Positions 7,948 to 18,550 of a stretch of DNA of 64,000 nucleotides are shown one piece after another. Origin of the DNA: Acetobacteraceae bacterium. GTDB lineage: Bacteria; Pseudomonadota; Alphaproteobacteria; Acetobacterales; Acetobacteraceae. The translations under genes and the position numbers were made by a program. The notes beneath the pieces were generated by a model. The model saw nothing but the letters and a program-made list of their open reading frames with translations, made no database searches and had not been told where the DNA came from. Positions within the stretch are counted from its first letter, which is position 1. Every line of letters starts with the position of its first letter. Location: contig CANGNF010000008.1 of the NCBI GenBank assembly GCA_947455205.1, forward strand, positions 82,044-146,043. Reading direction: 5' to 3'.

Positions 7948-9648
7948 TCAGCCGGCAATCGCGTAGGCGGGGCGGCGCGGGTCGGCGCCGGCGGCCAGCA
8001 GGCCCTTCGCCGGGTCGCTCATCACCACCTCCACCGTGCCGGCCAGCCAGGTCTGTGCCGGCCAGTCGCTGATGCCGTGGCCCTTGGCGGCCAGCGCGTC
8101 CCGCGTCGCCTGCGGAATGGCGCCCTCCACCGCGAGACGGCCGGGGAAGTACTCGAACGGCGCGAAGGAGCTGGGGAAGGAGTAGCTGGCCACGCGCGGC
8201 GCCTCGATGGCTTCCTGCACCTCCATGCCGTGCTGCAGGATGTTCAGCACCACCTGCACCATGGCCTGGATCTGCACGTCGCCGCCGGGGGTGCCGAAGG
8301 GCATCACGCCGCCGCCCTGGGTCACGATCATCGCCGGGTTCGGCGTCAGCCGCGGCCGCTTGCCCGGCGCTACGCCGCAGGGGTGCGACGGGTCCGGGCG
8401 GCTCTGGCTGCCGCGGTTGCTGGGGATGATGCCGAGGCCCGGGATGACCGGGGACGCCCAGCTGCCATCCGACGGCGTGGCGCTGAAGGCGTTGCCCCAG
8501 CGGTCCACCACCGCGCAGTAGCTGGTATCCGCCTCCACCAGCGGCTGGTCGGCGCGGGTGGCGCCCGGCAACTGCGGCGTGGCGTTGAGGATGGGGCCGG
8601 GCATTTCCGGCATCGCCCGGTCGGGGTGGATCTGCGCCAGCCGCGCGCCCAGGTGGCTGTCGCTGAGCAGCCGGTCCAGCGGGACATCCACGAAGCGCGG
8701 GTCGCCGAAGTGGTATTCGCGGTCGGCCATGGCGGCCTTCACGCATTCGGTGAACAGGTGCAGGTATTCGGCGCTGTTGTGCGCCATGTTGGCGATGCCG
8801 CCCTTTTCCAGCAGCAGCAGCAGTTCCAGCAGCGCCGGGCCCTGGCACCACGGGCCGCAGGTGATCACCTGGTGGCCGCGCCAGTCGCGCACCACGGCGG
8901 GCTCCACCCGGCTGCGGAAGCTGGCCAGGTCGGCCATGGTCAGGTAGCCGCCCTCGCGCTTCATGAAGGCGCCGATCTCGCGGGCGATGTCGCCCTTGTA
9001 GAAGGCGGCATGCGCGGCAGCCAGGCCGGCGGCGCGGCCCTGGCCGGCGACCTTCTTCTCCTCATCCGCCATGTATTGCAGCGTGCGCGCCAGGTCGGAC
9101 TGCACGAAGCGCTCCCCCACCTGCGGCAGGCGGCCGCCGGGGTAGAAGATCGGCATGCTCGTGGGGAAGCGTTCGTATTCCTCGCGGTGTTCCCGCAGGT
9201 TGTCGTGCAGCAGCGGGTAGACCGCGTAGCCGTCCCGGGCGTGGCGGATGGCGTATTGCGCGACCTCGCCGAAGCCCATGGTGCCGTGGCGTTCCAGCGC
9301 GGTGATCCAGGCATCCGGCGCCGCCGGCACCACGGTCCGCAGCACCCCGGCCGGGATCTTGCCGCCATGTTCGCGCATGAACAGGTCCGCCGGCAGGCTG
9401 GCCGGCCAGTGGCCCAGCCCGGCGATGGTCTCCAGCGTGCCGTCCGCCATGCGGATGATGATGGGCGCCACCCCGGCCACGTTGACCAGGTCCGGCAGCA
9501 GCACGCCCAGCGCCATGCCGGCGGCGCAGCCGGCATCCACCGCGTTGCCGCCGGCCTCCAGCACCGCGAAGCCGGCGGCGGAGGCCAGGTAATGCCCGGC
9601 GGAAACCGCATGGCGGGCGCCGTACAGGGTGGGTCGCGTGGCGTACAT
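7948..9648 (-). CDS. Gamma-glutamyltransferase family protein
   Basis: AVSAGHYLASAAGFAVLEAGGNAVDAGCAAGMALGV; DTSYCAVVDRWGNAFSATPSDG; GTPGGDVQIQAMVQVVLNI. Confidence 0.9.
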   Translation of the reverse strand: MYATRPTLYGARHAVSAGHYLASAAGFAVLEAGGNAVDAGCAAGMALGVLLPDLVNVAGVAPIIIRMADGTLETIAGLGHWPASLPADLFMREHGGKIPAGVLRTVVPAAPDAWITALERHGTMGFGEVAQYAIRHARDGYAVYPLLHDNLREHREEYERFPTSMPIFYPGGRLPQVGERFVQSDLARTLQYMADEEKKVAGQGRAAGLAAAHAAFYKGDIAREIGAFMKREGGYLTMADLASFRSRVEPAVVRDWRGHQVITCGPWCQGPALLELLLLLEKGGIANMAHNSAEYLHLFTECVKAAMADREYHFGDPRFVDVPLDRLLSDSHLGARLAQIHPDRAMPEMPGPILNATPQLPGATRADQPLVEADTSYCAVVDRWGNAFSATPSDGSWASPVIPGLGIIPSNRGSQSRPDPSHPCGVAPGKRPRLTPNPAMIVTQGGGVMPFGTPGGDVQIQAMVQVVLNILQHGMEVQEAIEAPRVASYSFPSSFAPFEYFPGRLAVEGAIPQATRDALAAKGHGISDWPAQTWLAGTVEVVMSDPAKGLLAAGADPRRPAYAIAG

Positions 9649-9677
9649 GGCTGGACCTGTCCGTGTTTTGCGGCCCA

Positions 9678-9697
9678 GGGTTGGCCTGGGCCAACCC
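9678..9697. promoter_or_regulatory. Dyad in divergent promoter region
   Basis: GGGTTGGCC-TG-GGCCAACCC between genes starting 9648(-) and 9753(+). Confidence 0.4.
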
Positions 9698-9752
9698 GCT
9701 GTCAACAATTGCGGTTTGGCCCCCGCACAGACGCTGTCAAGGAAACGCCACC

Positions 9753-10538
9753 ATGCCCGACCCGGTCCTGCTCGCCATCGACGCCCGCGGCATCGCCACC
9801 GCCACGCTGAACCGGCCCGAAGTGGGCAACGCCTACAACGAGGCCCTGCTGCAGGGCCTGATCGGCGGGCTGGAGACGCTGGCGAAGGACAAGTCCGTCC
9901 GCGCCCTGGTGGTGCGGGGCGCCGGCAAGCACTTCGCCGCCGGCGCCGATATCAACTGGCTGGCCGAGGTTTCCGGCTACGGGCCGGAGCGGGCCTATGA
10001 ATGTTCCTACGCCACCACCCTGGCGATGACCCGGCTGAACGAGTTCCACCGCCCGACCTTCGCGGTGATCCAGGGCGCCTGCTTCGGCGGCGGCTTCGGT
10101 ATTGCCTGCTGCGTGGACGTGGCGCTGGCCACGCCGGCGGCGCTGTTCGGCATCACCGAGGTCCGGGTCGGCGTCGCCGCCACGCCGATCTCCACCCACA
10201 TGGTCAACGCCATCGGACTGCGGCAGACCCGGCGCTATGCGCTGACCGGGGAACGCTTCGGCCCCGAGGAGGCGATGCGGATGGGCCTGGTGCATGAGGT
10301 GGTGGCCGCCGACGCCATCGAGGCGCGACTCGCGCACATCCTGGACGAGACGCTGAAATCCTCCCCGGCCGCGGTGGCGCTGACCAAGCACAGCTTCCTG
10401 TCCGCCAACGGCCTGACCCTGGACGAACGGCAGATGCAGATGCTGTCGCATGAAGGCTGGACCATCCGCGCCACCGAGGAAGCGCGCGAGGGGCTGGCGG
10501 CCTTCCGGGCCAAGCGGGCGCCTTCCTGGTACCGATAA
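9753..10538 (+). CDS. Enoyl-CoA hydratase/isomerase family protein
   Basis: AIDARGIATATLNRPEVGNAYNEALL...GKHFAAGADINWL...IQGACFGGGFGIACCVD. Confidence 0.9.
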   Translation: MPDPVLLAIDARGIATATLNRPEVGNAYNEALLQGLIGGLETLAKDKSVRALVVRGAGKHFAAGADINWLAEVSGYGPERAYECSYATTLAMTRLNEFHRPTFAVIQGACFGGGFGIACCVDVALATPAALFGITEVRVGVAATPISTHMVNAIGLRQTRRYALTGERFGPEEAMRMGLVHEVVAADAIEARLAHILDETLKSSPAAVALTKHSFLSANGLTLDERQMQMLSHEGWTIRATEEAREGLAAFRAKRAPSWYR

Positions 10539-10557
10539 GTCGGCGGGTTGTCGGTGG

Positions 10558-10586
10558 CTGTCATATAAGCTTCACAAATCTGCAAC
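10558..10586 (+). promoter_or_regulatory. Putative PHO box (PhoB site) upstream of pstS
   Basis: CTGTCAT-ATAA-GCTTCAC-AAAT-CTGCAAC: three 7-mers at 11-bp spacing resembling CTGTCAT/C direct repeats. Confidence 0.75.
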
Positions 10587-10638
10587 AGGACCGTCTCGGC
10601 CGGCGCCTAGAAGCCCGGCACGCCTTTCGCGGAGATGA

Positions 10639-11682
10639 ATGATGAACCGTCGGTCCTTCCTGCTCGCCACCAGCGCCGTCGCGCTCGGCCCCCGGCTGGC
10701 CCAGGCCCAGGCCGCGCAGATCACCGGTGCCGGCGCCACCTTCCCCAACCCGGTCTACCAGAAGTGGGCCGAGGCCGGGAAAGCCGCCACCAGCATCACG
10801 GTCAACTACCAGTCGGTCGGCTCGGGCGCCGGCATCAACCAGATCCGCAACCGCACGGTGGATTTCGGCGCTTCCGACGCGCCGCTGACGGTGGCCCAGC
10901 TGACCGACGCCAACCTGCTGCAGTTCCCGTCCGTCATGGGCAGCCTGGTGCCCATCGTGAACATTCCGGGCATCGAGAACGAGCAGATGAAGCTGACCGG
11001 CGAGGTCATCGCCGACATCTACCTGGGCAAGATCACCAAGTGGAACGACCAGCGCATCGTCGAGATGAACGCCGGCCTGACCCTGCCGAACCTGGCCATT
11101 GCGCCGGCCTATCGCGCCGACGGCTCCGGCACCACCTTCGTCTGGGTGTCCTACCTGGCGGCGGTTTCCCCGGAATGGAAGGACAAGGTCGGCGTCGGCA
11201 CCTCCGTGCGCTTCCCGGCCGGCACCGGCGCGCGCGGCAATGAAGGCGTGGCCGGCACGGTGAAGAACATCCGTGGCGCCATTGGCTATGTCGAGAACGC
11301 CTACGCCATCACCAACAAGCTGGTCACCACCCAGCTGCGCAACAAGGCCGGCCACTTCGTCAAGCCGACGCAGGAAGCCTTCATCGCCGCCGCCAGCAAC
11401 GCCGACTGGTCCACCCCCGGCATGGCCGCCAGCCTGATCGACCAGCACGGCGCCACCTCCTGGCCGATCGTCTCGCCCACCTTCATCCTGCTGCCGAAGA
11501 ACCCGACGGATGCGACGCGCAGCCTGAACGTGATGAAGTTCTTCGACTGGGCGTTCCGCAACGGCGCTGCCCTGGCGCAGGAGCTGGAGTACATTCCGCT
11601 GCCGGCCACGGTGCACGCCGCCATCCGCGCCGCCTGGGCGGCCGAGGTGAAGGCCAACGGCCAGCCGGTCTGGACCAACTGA
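10639..11682 (+). CDS. pstS: Phosphate ABC transporter substrate-binding protein PstS
   Basis: AQITGAGATFPNPVYQKWAEAG...SVGSGAGINQIRNRTVDFGASDAPL...YRADGSGTTFVW. Confidence 0.95.
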   Translation: MMNRRSFLLATSAVALGPRLAQAQAAQITGAGATFPNPVYQKWAEAGKAATSITVNYQSVGSGAGINQIRNRTVDFGASDAPLTVAQLTDANLLQFPSVMGSLVPIVNIPGIENEQMKLTGEVIADIYLGKITKWNDQRIVEMNAGLTLPNLAIAPAYRADGSGTTFVWVSYLAAVSPEWKDKVGVGTSVRFPAGTGARGNEGVAGTVKNIRGAIGYVENAYAITNKLVTTQLRNKAGHFVKPTQEAFIAAASNADWSTPGMAASLIDQHGATSWPIVSPTFILLPKNPTDATRSLNVMKFFDWAFRNGAALAQELEYIPLPATVHAAIRAAWAAEVKANGQPVWTN

Positions 11683-11703
11683 GCCTGCCCGGCTGACGCA
11701 TGA

Positions 11704-11730
11704 CGGCGGCACGGGCCAACCGTGCCGCCG
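11704..11730 (+). repeat. pstS-pstC intergenic hairpin (11-bp stem)
   Basis: CGGCGGCACGG-gccaa-CCGTGCCGCCG. Confidence 0.6.
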
Positions 11731-11766
11731 GCCCCCTCCCCCCCTCCGCCACCCGGAGCGCCTTCC

Positions 11767-12735
11767 TTGTCCCAGGCCGTCGCCTCTCCCTTGGGCGCCA
11801 AGCCCGCCGCGGCCCGCCGCGGCAACATTGGCGACCCGATCTTCGAACTGGCCTGCCGCGCCGCCGGTGCCGGCGTATTGCTGCTGCTCGGCGGCATCAT
11901 CGTCTCGCTGTTCATGGGCGGGCTGCCAGCGTTCCAGAAGTTCGGCATCGAGTTCCTGTGGTCCACCGAATGGGACCCGGTGACGGAGGTGTTCGGCGCC
12001 GGCGTCTCCATCTATGGCACCCTGGTCACCGCGATCCTGGCGATCCTGATGGCCGTGCCGGTGGCCTTCGGCGTCGCCTTCACCCTGACCGAGCTGGCGC
12101 CCGAGTGGATGCGCCGCCCGGTCGGCACCGCGGTTGAGCTGCTGGCCGCCGTGCCCAGCATCATCTACGGCATGTGGGGCTTCTTCCTGATCGCGCCGCT
12201 GATGTCGCAATACGTCCAGCCCGCGCTGATCGACAGCCTCGGCGAGTTGCCGGGCATCGGCTTCCTGTTCCAGGGCCCGCCCTTCGGCACCGGCATCTTC
12301 ACCGCGGCCCTGATCCTGGCGATCATGATCCTGCCCTTCATCGCCGCCACCATGCGCGACGTGTTCCAGCAGGTGCCCCCGGTGTTCAAGGAAAGCGCCT
12401 ACGGCCTGGGCTGCACGACCTGGGAGGTGATGAAGGGCGTGGTGCTGCCCTATACCCGCGTCTCGGTCGCCGGCGGCGTCATGCTGGGCCTGGGCCGCGC
12501 GCTGGGGGAGACGATGGCCGTCACCTTCGTCATCGGCAACGCCAACCGCATCACCACCACGCTGTTCGGGCCGGGCAACACCATCGCCTCGGTCGTGGCA
12601 CTGGAATTCGGCGAGAGCGAGGCGGGCAGCCTGAAGCTTTCGGCGCTGCTGGCGCTGGGCTTCGTGCTCTTCGTCATCTCCTTCATCGTGCTGGCCACGT
12701 CGCGCTATCTGCTGCGCTCGCGGTTGAAGGGCTGA
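11767..12735 (+). CDS. pstC: Phosphate ABC transporter permease PstC
   Basis: Homologous content across ORF 11722-12735; probable TTG start at 11767 with GGAG 8 nt upstream (track start GTG 11722 lies in hairpin). Confidence 0.9.
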   Translation: MSQAVASPLGAKPAAARRGNIGDPIFELACRAAGAGVLLLLGGIIVSLFMGGLPAFQKFGIEFLWSTEWDPVTEVFGAGVSIYGTLVTAILAILMAVPVAFGVAFTLTELAPEWMRRPVGTAVELLAAVPSIIYGMWGFFLIAPLMSQYVQPALIDSLGELPGIGFLFQGPPFGTGIFTAALILAIMILPFIAATMRDVFQQVPPVFKESAYGLGCTTWEVMKGVVLPYTRVSVAGGVMLGLGRALGETMAVTFVIGNANRITTTLFGPGNTIASVVALEFGESEAGSLKLSALLALGFVLFVISFIVLATSRYLLRSRLKG

Positions 12736-12740
12736 ACCCG

Positions 12741-13628
12741 ATGAGCGCTTCCATCCAACCCTCCCTGGCGCCGGCCAAGAACCTGGCCGTGGCCGCCAGT
12801 CTCGGGCGCAGCCGCCGGCGCGGCGATGTCCTGGCCCGCGGCCTGTCGCTGGCCGCCACCGCCATCGGCCTGGTGTTCCTCGTCTCCATCCTGGTGACGC
12901 TGTTCTACAAGGGCTTCAACGCGATGAACCTCTCGGTCTTCACCGAGGTCACGCGCCCGCCCGGCTCCAATGGTGGCCTGCTCAATGCCATCGTCGGCAG
13001 CGTCATCCAGGTGGCGCTCGGCACCGCCATCGGCACGCCGATCGGCCTGCTGGTCGGCACCTACCTGGCGGAATACGCCCGCGGCTCCGCCTTCGGTGGC
13101 GTGGTCCGCTTCGTGTCGGACATCCTGCTCTCGGCGCCGTCCATCCTGATCGGCCTGTTCGTCTATTCCCTGCTGGTGCTGCCCTTCGGCGGCTTCTCCG
13201 GCTGGGCGGGGGTGGCGGCGCTGGCCATCATCATCGTCCCCATCGTGGTCCGCACCACCGAGGACATGCTGAGCCTGATCCCGAACACGCTGCGCGAGGC
13301 GGTGATCGGCCTGGGTGCGCCGAAGTGGAAGATGATCGTGCTGGTGTGCTGGCGCTCGGCCATTCCCGGCATCATCACCGGCGTGCTGCTGGGCATTGCC
13401 CGCATCGCCGGCGAGACGGCGCCGCTGCTGTTCACCAGCCTGGGCAACAATGCCTGGTCCACCGACCTGTCGCAGCCGATGCCCAGCCTGCCGATCACCA
13501 TCTATTCCTACGCCGGCTCGCCGTTCCAGGACTGGATCGAGCTGGCCTGGGCCGGCGCCCTGGTCATCACCCTGGCGGTGCTGGGCCTGAACATCGCCGC
13601 ACGCAGCCTGTTCAGCGGCAAGAAGTGA
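12741..13628 (+). CDS. pstA: Phosphate ABC transporter permease PstA
   Basis: [39 protein letters not shown]...[14 protein letters not shown]...[16 protein letters not shown]. Confidence 0.95.
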   Translation: MSASIQPSLAPAKNLAVAASLGRSRRRGDVLARGLSLAATAIGLVFLVSILVTLFYKGFNAMNLSVFTEVTRPPGSNGGLLNAIVGSVIQVALGTAIGTPIGLLVGTYLAEYARGSAFGGVVRFVSDILLSAPSILIGLFVYSLLVLPFGGFSGWAGVAALAIIIVPIVVRTTEDMLSLIPNTLREAVIGLGAPKWKMIVLVCWRSAIPGIITGVLLGIARIAGETAPLLFTSLGNNAWSTDLSQPMPSLPITIYSYAGSPFQDWIELAWAGALVITLAVLGLNIAARSLFSGKK

Positions 13629-13635
13629 GGCGGAG

Positions 13636-14472
13636 ATGAGCAGCACGATGACGCAGCACCCCGGCACGGCCGCCGGCTTCGGCGGGCTGGAGGCCCGGTC
13701 CGACGCGGCGCTGAACGCCACGGCGCGGATCGCCATCCGCGACCTGGACTTCCACTACGGCGCCAACCAGGCGCTGAAGGGGATCAGCATGGACTACCCG
13801 GAGCGGCAGGTGACCGGCATGATCGGTCCCTCCGGCTGCGGCAAGTCCACGCTGCTGCGGGTGCTGAACCGGATGTACAGCCTGTACCCCGGCCAGCGCG
13901 CCACCGGCCAGGTGATGATGGATGGCCGCAACATCCTGGACGACGACGTCGACATGAACGAGCTGCGCTCCAAGGTCGGCATGGTGTTCCAGAAGCCGAC
14001 GCCCTTCCCGATGACGATCCACGAGAACATCGCCTTCGGCATCCGCCTGCATGAGAAGCTGAGCCGCAGCCAGATGGATGAGCGGATCGAGTGGGCGTTG
14101 ACCCGCGCCGCCATCTGGGGCGAGGTCAAGGACCGGCTGCACAGCTCCGCCATGGGGCTGTCCGGCGGGCAGCAGCAGCGGCTCTGCATCGCCCGCACCA
14201 TCGCGGTGCGGCCGGAGGTGATCCTGTTCGACGAACCGACCTCGGCGCTGGACCCGATCAGCACGCTGAAGATCGAGGAGCTGATCGACGAGTTGAAGCG
14301 CGACTTCACCATCGCCATCGTCACCCACAACATGCAGCAGGCGGCGCGCTGCGCCGACCAGGTCGCGTTCTTCTACCTGGGGGAACTGGTGGAGGTGGCG
14401 CCGGCGGCGCAGCTGTTCACCGCGCCCAGGCAGCAGCGCACGCAGGACTACATCACCGGGAGGTTCGGCTGA
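13636..14472 (+). CDS. pstB: Phosphate ABC transporter ATP-binding protein PstB
   Basis: [28 protein letters not shown]...[36 protein letters not shown]. Confidence 0.95.
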   Translation: MSSTMTQHPGTAAGFGGLEARSDAALNATARIAIRDLDFHYGANQALKGISMDYPERQVTGMIGPSGCGKSTLLRVLNRMYSLYPGQRATGQVMMDGRNILDDDVDMNELRSKVGMVFQKPTPFPMTIHENIAFGIRLHEKLSRSQMDERIEWALTRAAIWGEVKDRLHSSAMGLSGGQQQRLCIARTIAVRPEVILFDEPTSALDPISTLKIEELIDELKRDFTIAIVTHNMQQAARCADQVAFFYLGELVEVAPAAQLFTAPRQQRTQDYITGRFG

Positions 14473-15150
14473 TGCCGGGGGAACAGCATACGGTCCGCAG
14501 CTACGCCGAGGAGCTGAAGCGCCTCAGCGGGCTGATTACCCGCATGGGCGGCCTGGCCGAGCGCCAGGTGGCGGATGCCACCCATGCCCTGGTGGAGCGC
14601 GACAGCGACATGGCCGCCCAGGTGGTGCAGCGCGATGTCGAGATCGACCGGCTGGAGCGCGAGATCGAGGGCTTCACCATCCGCCTGCTGGCGCTGCGCC
14701 AGCCGATGGGCGCCGACCTGCGGATCATCGTCGCGGCCATGCGGATCAGCCACGACCTGGAGCGGATCGGCGACTACGCCCGCAACGCCGCCAAGCGCGC
14801 CATCGTCATCTCCGAGCAGCCGCAGATCGGCAGCCTGAACGGCTTCCAGCGCATGGCGCGGCTGGTGCAGGAAAACCTGAAGAACGCGATCGACGCGCTG
14901 GTGACCATGGATGCCGCCAAGGCCGACGAGGTGTGGGCCGCCGATGAGCCGGTGGACGAGATCTACAACGGCATCTTCCGCGAGATGCTGACCCACATGA
15001 TGGAGGACCCGCGCAACATCACCGCGGCCACCCATCTGCTGTTCATCGCCAAGAACCTGGAACGCATCGGCGACCACGCCACCAACATCGCCGAGACCGT
15101 CCACTTCGCCGTGCGCGGCGACACCCTGACCGAGGAGAGGCCGAAAGCCG

Positions 15151-15885
<735 letters not shown>

Positions 15886-15945
15886 GTCGCTTGCCGCCGG
15901 CCAGCCCCGCATGCCAAGCAGGCGCAGCGGAAACGGGCGGACGGC

Positions 15946-16977
15946 GTGGAAGGTCTGGTTGGCTGGGTGACGGAGTTGGTGCGGCGCCAGAGCTGGCGGC
16001 GCGGCCTGCTGTTCGGCCTGCCCTGCTTCGCCCTGGCCTTCGGCCTGCGCCTGGCGCTGGAGGAGGCGCTGCACGGCCGCCCCTTCGTCGTCTTCATTCC
16101 GGTGGTGCTGGCAACCGTGCTGGTCGGCGGCGGCACCGCCGGTGTGGCGGTCGGCGTGCTCAGCGCACTGGCCGGATGGTACTGGTTCGTCGCGCCCTAT
16201 CGCAGCTTCGCCCTGCCCTCGGTCGAGGACGGCCTGACCATGGTCTTCGCCTGGCTGGTGATCGGCGCGCTGGTGCTGCTGGTGGCCGCGCTGGGCCGCA
16301 GCATCCGTACCCAGGTGGCGGCGCAGGACAGCGCGCGGGCCGAGGCCGAGGCGCGCCGGCTGATGTTCCACGAGCTGCAGCACCGGGTCGCCAACAACCT
16401 GCAATTCGTCTCCGCCGTGCTGGGCCTGGCCGCCGGCCAGGTGGGCAGCGCCGAGGAAGGCCGTGCCGCGCTGCAGGACGCCCAGCGCCGGCTGCGCCAG
16501 ATGTCCCGGCTGCACCGCTGGCTGCACGACCCCGAGGCCGGGGCACGCGGCGTGCCGGCCCTGCTGGGCGCCATCTGCGACCAGCTGCGCGACGCCACCG
16601 GGCGGGCGGAGGCGCGGTTCGAGCTGGCGGTGGCGCCGGTGGCGCTGCCCACCGGCAGCCTGACCGCGGTGGCCCTGCTGGTGAACGAGGCGGTGACCAA
16701 CGCGCTGAAGCACGCCACCGGCCAGCCCAGCGCGCTGCTGGTGCGGGTGGGCCTGCACGCCGAGGCCGGCATGGTGGAACTGAGCGTGCAGGACAACGGG
16801 CCGGGCCTGGCGGAGCCGGTGCTGGCCCAGCCGGAGCAGGCGCGGCGTGGCAGCCTGGGCCTGCGGGTCATGGCGGCGCTGGCGGGGCAGCTAGGCGGCC
16901 GGCTGGAACTGGCCAATGCCGGCGGCACGCTGGTGCGGGTGCGGTTTCCTCTGGCGGGGCCGGGGCCGGCGGCCTGA
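15946..16977 (+). CDS. Sensor histidine kinase, DUF4118-like membrane domain + HisKA_2 type
   Basis: FVVFIPVVLATVLVGGGTAGVAVGVLSALAGWYWF (DUF4118-like); HELQHRVANNLQFVSAVLGLAA; VNEAVTNALKHA; QDNGPGL. Confidence 0.85.
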   Translation: MEGLVGWVTELVRRQSWRRGLLFGLPCFALAFGLRLALEEALHGRPFVVFIPVVLATVLVGGGTAGVAVGVLSALAGWYWFVAPYRSFALPSVEDGLTMVFAWLVIGALVLLVAALGRSIRTQVAAQDSARAEAEARRLMFHELQHRVANNLQFVSAVLGLAAGQVGSAEEGRAALQDAQRRLRQMSRLHRWLHDPEAGARGVPALLGAICDQLRDATGRAEARFELAVAPVALPTGSLTAVALLVNEAVTNALKHATGQPSALLVRVGLHAEAGMVELSVQDNGPGLAEPVLAQPEQARRGSLGLRVMAALAGQLGGRLELANAGGTLVRVRFPLAGPGPAA

Positions 16978-17039
16978 AGGTTTACAGCTAGGGGCACATG
17001 CCGGAAGCTGCCCGGCGAACACAGGGAGGAACGCGCGCC

Positions 17040-17573
17040 ATGGCCGCCGCACAGCTGACCCACATGGGCATCTACGTGCATGCGCTGGAGCCGATGGTGG
17101 CGTTCTACGCCAACGTCCTCGGCCTGGTGGTTTCCGACCGCGGGCATGTGCCGCGCTTCGGTGGCGACATCGTGTTCATGTCCGGCGACAGCCGGGTGCA
17201 TCACCAGGTGGTGCTGGTGCATGGCCGCCCGGCGCATGCCACCTACACCACGGTCATGCAGATCAGCTTCACGGTGGAAAGCCTGGCGGAGCTGCGCCAG
17301 GCCCGCGACCGCGCCCTGGCGCACGGCGCCCGCAACCTGCGCGCGGTCAGCCACGGCAATGCCTGGTCCATCTACTTCGAGGACCCCGAGGGCAACGTGA
17401 TCGAGATGTACCTGGACAGCCCGTTCCACGTGCCGCAGCCGCATGGCGACCCGCTGGACCTGGACAAGCCGGACGCGCAGATCCTGGCGGAGACCGAGGC
17501 CACCTGCCGCGCCGACCCCGGCTTCATGCCGCGTGATGAATGGCAGCGGGTGCAGGCGGCGCGGCTGGGCTAG
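17040..17573 (+). CDS. VOC family (glyoxalase/extradiol dioxygenase-like) protein
   Basis: LTHMGIYVHALEPMVAFYANVLGLVVSDRG...YFEDPEGNVIEMYLD. Confidence 0.85.
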   Translation: MAAAQLTHMGIYVHALEPMVAFYANVLGLVVSDRGHVPRFGGDIVFMSGDSRVHHQVVLVHGRPAHATYTTVMQISFTVESLAELRQARDRALAHGARNLRAVSHGNAWSIYFEDPEGNVIEMYLDSPFHVPQPHGDPLDLDKPDAQILAETEATCRADPGFMPRDEWQRVQAARLG

Positions 17574-17648
17574 CCCGCACGCGGCGCACAATATACCCGG
17601 CGTGCCGCTGCGGCTTTCACGGTTGCGGCAGCGGGGAAAATCCTTCCA

Positions 17649-18503
17649 ATGGCGGACATGGACCTGCAAGCCGAATACGACAACCGCGCCCGAGTCGCTG
17701 GTTCGGCCGAGTTGCTGGCGCAGTGGCAGCGCGACGCCGCCGCCTACCGGGAAGCCGCCCCTCATGCCGAGCTGAACCTGGCCTATGGCCCGGGCAAGCG
17801 GGAGAAGCTGGACCTGTTCCGCCCGGCCGGTGGCGGCGACGCGCCCTTGGCCATCTTCATCCATGGCGGCTACTGGCAAAGCCTGGACCGGGCCTTCTGT
17901 TCCCACTTCGCGCATGGCCTGGTCAGCCGCGGCATCGCGGTGGCCATGCCGTCCTACGACCTGGCGCCGGCGGTGCCGCTGCACCGCATCGCCGAGCAGA
18001 TGCGCAGCGTCACCAGCTGGCTGTTCCGCCGGCTGCGGCGCCGCCCGCTGCTGATCGGCCATTCCGCCGGCGGCCACCTGACCGCCATGCTGATGACGAC
18101 CGACTGGCGCGCCCTGCAGCCCGGCCTGCCGCAGGACCTGGCGCCGGCCGGCCTGCCGATCTCCGGCGTGTTCGAGCTGGAGCCGCTGATGCCGACCACC
18201 ATCGCCAAGGCGCTGCGGCTGCGGCCGGAGGATGCGCGCCGGCTCTCGCCGCGCTGGATGAAGCCGCCGAGCTTCGCCTCGCACCACCTGGTGACGCCGG
18301 GCGCCACCCTGCACTGCGTGGTGGGCGCCGCCGAATCCGGCGAGTTCATCCGCCAGAGCCGCGACTTCGCCACCGCCTGGGGCGGCGGGTTCGAGGCCAT
18401 TCCGGGCGCCAACCACTTTACCGTGCTGGACCCGCTGCTGGACCCCGGCAGCGCCCTGGTGGACCGTGCCGCCGCCATGGCAACGGTGCTTGCCCCGGGG
18501 TGA
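17649..18503 (+). CDS. Alpha/beta hydrolase (arylformamidase-like)
   Basis: IFIHGGYWQSLDR, LLIGHSAGGHLTAML, GANHFTVLD. Confidence 0.8.
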   Translation: MADMDLQAEYDNRARVAGSAELLAQWQRDAAAYREAAPHAELNLAYGPGKREKLDLFRPAGGGDAPLAIFIHGGYWQSLDRAFCSHFAHGLVSRGIAVAMPSYDLAPAVPLHRIAEQMRSVTSWLFRRLRRRPLLIGHSAGGHLTAMLMTTDWRALQPGLPQDLAPAGLPISGVFELEPLMPTTIAKALRLRPEDARRLSPRWMKPPSFASHHLVTPGATLHCVVGAAESGEFIRQSRDFATAWGGGFEAIPGANHFTVLDPLLDPGSALVDRAAAMATVLAPG

Positions 18504-18550
18504 TGCTTCAGGCCTAAACTGTTTCCGAGAGAGAGATGGGAGTTTCCGGC

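Noticed and set aside
12174-12740. N-terminal extension of the pstA ORF
   Set aside because: Overlaps pstC in another frame; true start at ATG 12741
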